Assembly (NCBI GenBank): GCA_017536845.1
Contig: JAFWCP010000121.1
Coordinates: forward strand, 1 to 6,649
Length of the DNA: 6,649 nucleotides
Reading direction: 5' to 3'
Origin: Solobacterium sp.
GTDB lineage: Bacteria; Bacillota_I; Bacilli_A; Erysipelotrichales; Erysipelotrichaceae
Made by a program: the position numbers and the translations under genes
The notes under the pieces: model-generated
Told to the model about the DNA's origin: nothing
What the model saw: the letters and a program-made list of their open reading frames with translations, nothing else
Database searches by the model: none
Shown here: piece by piece, positions 5,001 through 6,649 of the stretch
Numbering within the stretch: the first letter of the stretch is position 1
How the letters are laid out: every line of letters starts with the position of its first letter

Positions 5001-5669
5001 ATGACTGTAGATGAACTGTATGAACGCATCGACGAAAACAGCCTGCGTCTGATTGTGATTGACGGCCGGTGCGGATCCGGCAAGACAACCCTGGCGGAAT
5101 GGCTGCGCCAGAAAAGCGGCGGCATCGTCGTGCACATGGATGACTTCTACCTGCAGCCTTGGCAGCGCACGCCCGAACGGTATGCGACGCCGGGGGAAAA
5201 TGTAGACCACGAACGCTTCCTGGAAGAGGTCCTGAAGCCGATCAAAGAGAAGAAATTCTTCAGCTATCATGCCTATGACGCCCATGCCATGCGGATGAAG
5301 GAGGAGGCCATTGCGGTGGATTTCCGTAAGCTCGTCATTGTCGAGGGCAGCTATTCGCTGCATCCGGACCTCAGGCCCTATTACCAGCTGAAGATCTTTC
5401 TCGACATCGACCCGAAACTGCAGTATACCCGCCTGCGCAAACGTGACCTGCACAAGCTTGATGATTTCCTGACGAAGTGGATCCCGCTGGAAGAAGCGTA
5501 CTTCAACAGCATGAACATCCGCGAAGTTGCTGATGTGGTTCTCCATGCTGAAGACATCCGTCCTTCCATCCGCTGTACAATGCCTTTTGATAGTATCTTG
5601 TGCCCAAAAACTGAGAAGAATGTTGTATATTATTTGTTGAGAAATCTAGTGGAGGACAATCATGGCTAA
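5001..5669 (+). CDS. Uridine kinase-like P-loop nucleoside/metabolite kinase
   Basis: The 222-residue protein has the P-loop fold of the uridine kinase/phosphoribulokinase family. Walker A is GRCGSGKTT (22-30), MDDFYL (46-51) carries the acidic residues near the substrate, VEGSYSLHP (114-122) is the Walker-B-like strand with E115, and RLRKRD (144-149) is the arginine-rich lid. The substrate cannot be fixed from the sequence. True Udk proteins have a conserved uridine site that I cannot confirm, so a uridine kinase-like annotation is safer. The ATG is the first possible start, since an in-frame TAA lies at 4989, and it lacks a Shine-Dalgarno sequence. A terminator hairpin ends 13 nt upstream, and a three-codon frame ATG ATG ATA TGA (4993-5004) overlaps the start. 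After about residue 183 the tail is AT-rich and unlike the family. The stop overlaps the next gene by 8 bp. Confidence 0.82.
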   Translation: MTVDELYERIDENSLRLIVIDGRCGSGKTTLAEWLRQKSGGIVVHMDDFYLQPWQRTPERYATPGENVDHERFLEEVLKPIKEKKFFSYHAYDAHAMRMKEEAIAVDFRKLVIVEGSYSLHPDLRPYYQLKIFLDIDPKLQYTRLRKRDLHKLDDFLTKWIPLEEAYFNSMNIREVADVVLHAEDIRPSIRCTMPFDSILCPKTEKNVVYYLLRNLVEDNHG

Positions 5670-6192
5670 ATTACCCACATGCCCGTGCTGCGGTTCCAAA
5701 AACGTAAGCAGGATCGAATCATTCTATACATGCACAAACTGCAAGAAGAGTTTCGGACGTGATCCGAAGGCAAACGACGGTTCCCGTCTGGCTGAAGTTG
5801 TCAACGGACTGCGTTTCAAGTTCGGTGATATCGATACCGGTTCCAGCCGTCTTCGTTTCGTTCAGGACGGTGAAGTCTGCCTGTATGAAGTCATCGACAC
5901 CAACGGCGGCAAGCTGGCCAAGATCGCCGGCGTTCTGAGCGCGGAAGACTGGAAGAACCTCAGGGAATCTTTGTTTGCTGATTACTTTGTCAGTGACTGG
6001 GAGCGTGAGTACATCCCCGCCAACGACGGCAGAGAGATCCGCGGCAACAATGCCTGGGCGTTTGATGTCATCGTCAGTGACGAGGAAGAATACTCCTATG
6101 GCGGCGTCGATGCGTTCCCGGTATACTTCGACCGTTTCCGCACGAATGTGATCGAACCGTATTTCATGGAACTGGCGGAAAAAGGACTCTGA
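5662..6192 (+). CDS. Zinc-ribbon protein of unknown function
   Basis: I do not recognise this 176-residue family. The N-terminus is a short zinc ribbon with ligands C7 and C10 (CPCC) and C24 and C27 (CTNC), the pattern seen in many small nucleic-acid or protein-binding modules. After a polar linker (30-45), residues 46-176 form an acidic domain that looks like alternating strands and helices, with an aromatic-rich segment WAFDVIVSDEEEYSYGG about 130-150. No membrane segment or signal peptide is seen, so it is probably cytosolic. A good ribosome site, GGAGG (5651-5655), lies 6 nt before the ATG inside the kinase gene, and the 8-bp overlap suggests cotranscription and coupling with the kinase. 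A terminator follows 23 bp after the stop. No function is assigned. Confidence 0.85.
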   Translation: MAKLPTCPCCGSKNVSRIESFYTCTNCKKSFGRDPKANDGSRLAEVVNGLRFKFGDIDTGSSRLRFVQDGEVCLYEVIDTNGGKLAKIAGVLSAEDWKNLRESLFADYFVSDWEREYIPANDGREIRGNNAWAFDVIVSDEEEYSYGGVDAFPVYFDRFRTNVIEPYFMELAEKGL

Positions 6193-6214
6193 TCCTGACC
6201 GGCCTGATAAGTGC

Positions 6215-6245
6215 AAGACAACTGTGCAAGTTGTCTTTTCTTTTT
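6215..6245 (+). terminator. Intrinsic terminator after the zinc-ribbon gene
   Basis: The perfect 9-bp stem AAGACAACT (6215-6223)/AGTTGTCTT (6229-6237), with loop GTGCA, is followed by TTCTTTTT. It ends the kinase-zinc ribbon operon. Confidence 0.9.
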
Positions 6246-6258
6246 AAGGTGTTATAAT
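6231..6258 (+). promoter_or_regulatory. Promoter of trkA
   Basis: TGT-TATAAT (6250-6258) is a perfect extended -10. A partial -35, TTGTCT (6231-6236), lies 16 bp upstream inside the 3' arm of the preceding terminator, so terminator and promoter are interlocked. Confidence 0.65.
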
Positions 6259-6288
6259 CATACAGACCTGAAACAAAGAGGTGTTTTT

Positions 6289-6649
6289 ATGAGAATTCTG
6301 ATTGCCGGTGCCGGCAAAGTCGGCATGGCACTTACCAAGGAACTGTCCGAAGAAGGACATGATATTACGATCATCGACCAGCGCGGCTGGGTGCTGGAAG
6401 ATGCCATGGAAAAGTATGACGTCATTACGCTGGAAGGCAATGCAGCCTCCCAGCGCATTCTCGAAGAAGCAGAAGTCCGGAAGATGGACCTGTTCATCGC
6501 TGCGACCAACGCTGATGAAATCAATATGCTGGCCTGCCTGACCGCCCATGCGCTGGCGCCGTCCATCAAGACCATCGCCCGTATCCGCGACCCGGAATAT
6601 GTTGAGCAGGCCTATGCCATGAAGGATGTCTTTTCCCTGTCGCTGGTCA
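6289..6649 (+). CDS. trkA: TrkA, NAD-binding potassium-uptake regulatory protein (3' end outside window)
   Basis: The first 120 residues are visible and the frame is still open at the window edge. They form an RCK/TrkA-N Rossmann domain: GAGKVG (7-12) is the GxGxxG dinucleotide loop, D30 at the end of strand two (TIIDQ) should bind the NAD ribose, and LFIAATNADEINMLACLTA (72-90) is the conserved core of TrkA domains. TrkA proteins are peripheral cytosolic subunits that gate Trk/Ktr potassium channels in response to NAD(H) or ATP. The full two-repeat TrkA has about 450 residues, so most of it and any TrkH partner lie downstream. AAAGAGGTG (6275-6283) precedes the ATG by 5 nt. A single-domain KtrA-type protein cannot be excluded from this fragment. 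Confidence 0.88.
   Translation, partial: MRILIAGAGKVGMALTKELSEEGHDITIIDQRGWVLEDAMEKYDVITLEGNAASQRILEEAEVRKMDLFIAATNADEINMLACLTAHALAPSIKTIARIRDPEYVEQAYAMKDVFSLSLV

Noticed and set aside
5587..5633. Possible promoter for the zinc-ribbon gene inside the kinase tail (TTGATA and TATATT/TATTAT boxes)
   Set aside because: No pair of boxes has acceptable spacing. TATATT has no -35 at 16-18 bp, and the overlap with the kinase explains its expression.

Overview
The window looks like a low-to-mid GC Bacillota chromosome. It starts in the 3' end of a 23S rRNA, followed by a 5S rRNA of only about 105 nt. That 5S is shortened in one arm, as in mycoplasmas and their Erysipelotrichia relatives. The short 5S, CcpA-type cre operators, strong AGGAGG ribosome sites, a split transketolase and lactose/cellobiose-type PTS subunits fit an Erysipelotrichales-like gut or oral Firmicute. 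The family-level placement is inference.

Layout, all genes on the + strand: (1) 1-304, end of an rRNA operon with its terminator. (2) 369-1247, a membrane-anchored VanY/M15B-type D,D-carboxypeptidase homologue whose usual catalytic Glu and third zinc His are replaced by Ser and Asn. (3) 1362-2659, three small cytosolic PTS components of the lactose/cellobiose family: IIB copy 1 (its own promoter and terminator), IIB copy 2 (87% identical, its own similar promoter) and a IIA. There is no IIC permease gene in the window. (4) 2660-3000, a stretch with no intact gene that holds the likely remnant of a HAD phosphatase and overlapping inverted repeats. (5) 3083-4818, the N and C halves of a split transketolase, joined by a TAATG overlap, with a 14/14 cre site upstream. 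(6) 4819-4988, a gap with three phased 10-bp repeats, a promoter and a compact three-hairpin unit ending in a terminator. It is a candidate small RNA with a CCCCCUU loop, or a leader. (7) 5001-6192, a uridine-kinase-like P-loop protein overlapping by 8 bp a zinc-ribbon protein of unknown function. (8) 6289 to the window end, the N-terminal part of TrkA, the NAD-binding potassium-uptake regulator.

The common thread is carbon metabolism under catabolite control. Both IIB promoters carry a cre or cre-like sequence between -35 and -10, and a perfect cre lies about 64 bp upstream of the transketolase start site. This suggests that the PTS phosphocarriers and the non-oxidative pentose phosphate enzyme respond to the same signal. 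The most unusual items are the VanY homologue lacking two active-site residues, the sRNA-like unit at 4883-4988 with its phased repeats, and the PTS set without a permease whose duplicated IIB genes kept their promoter architecture.
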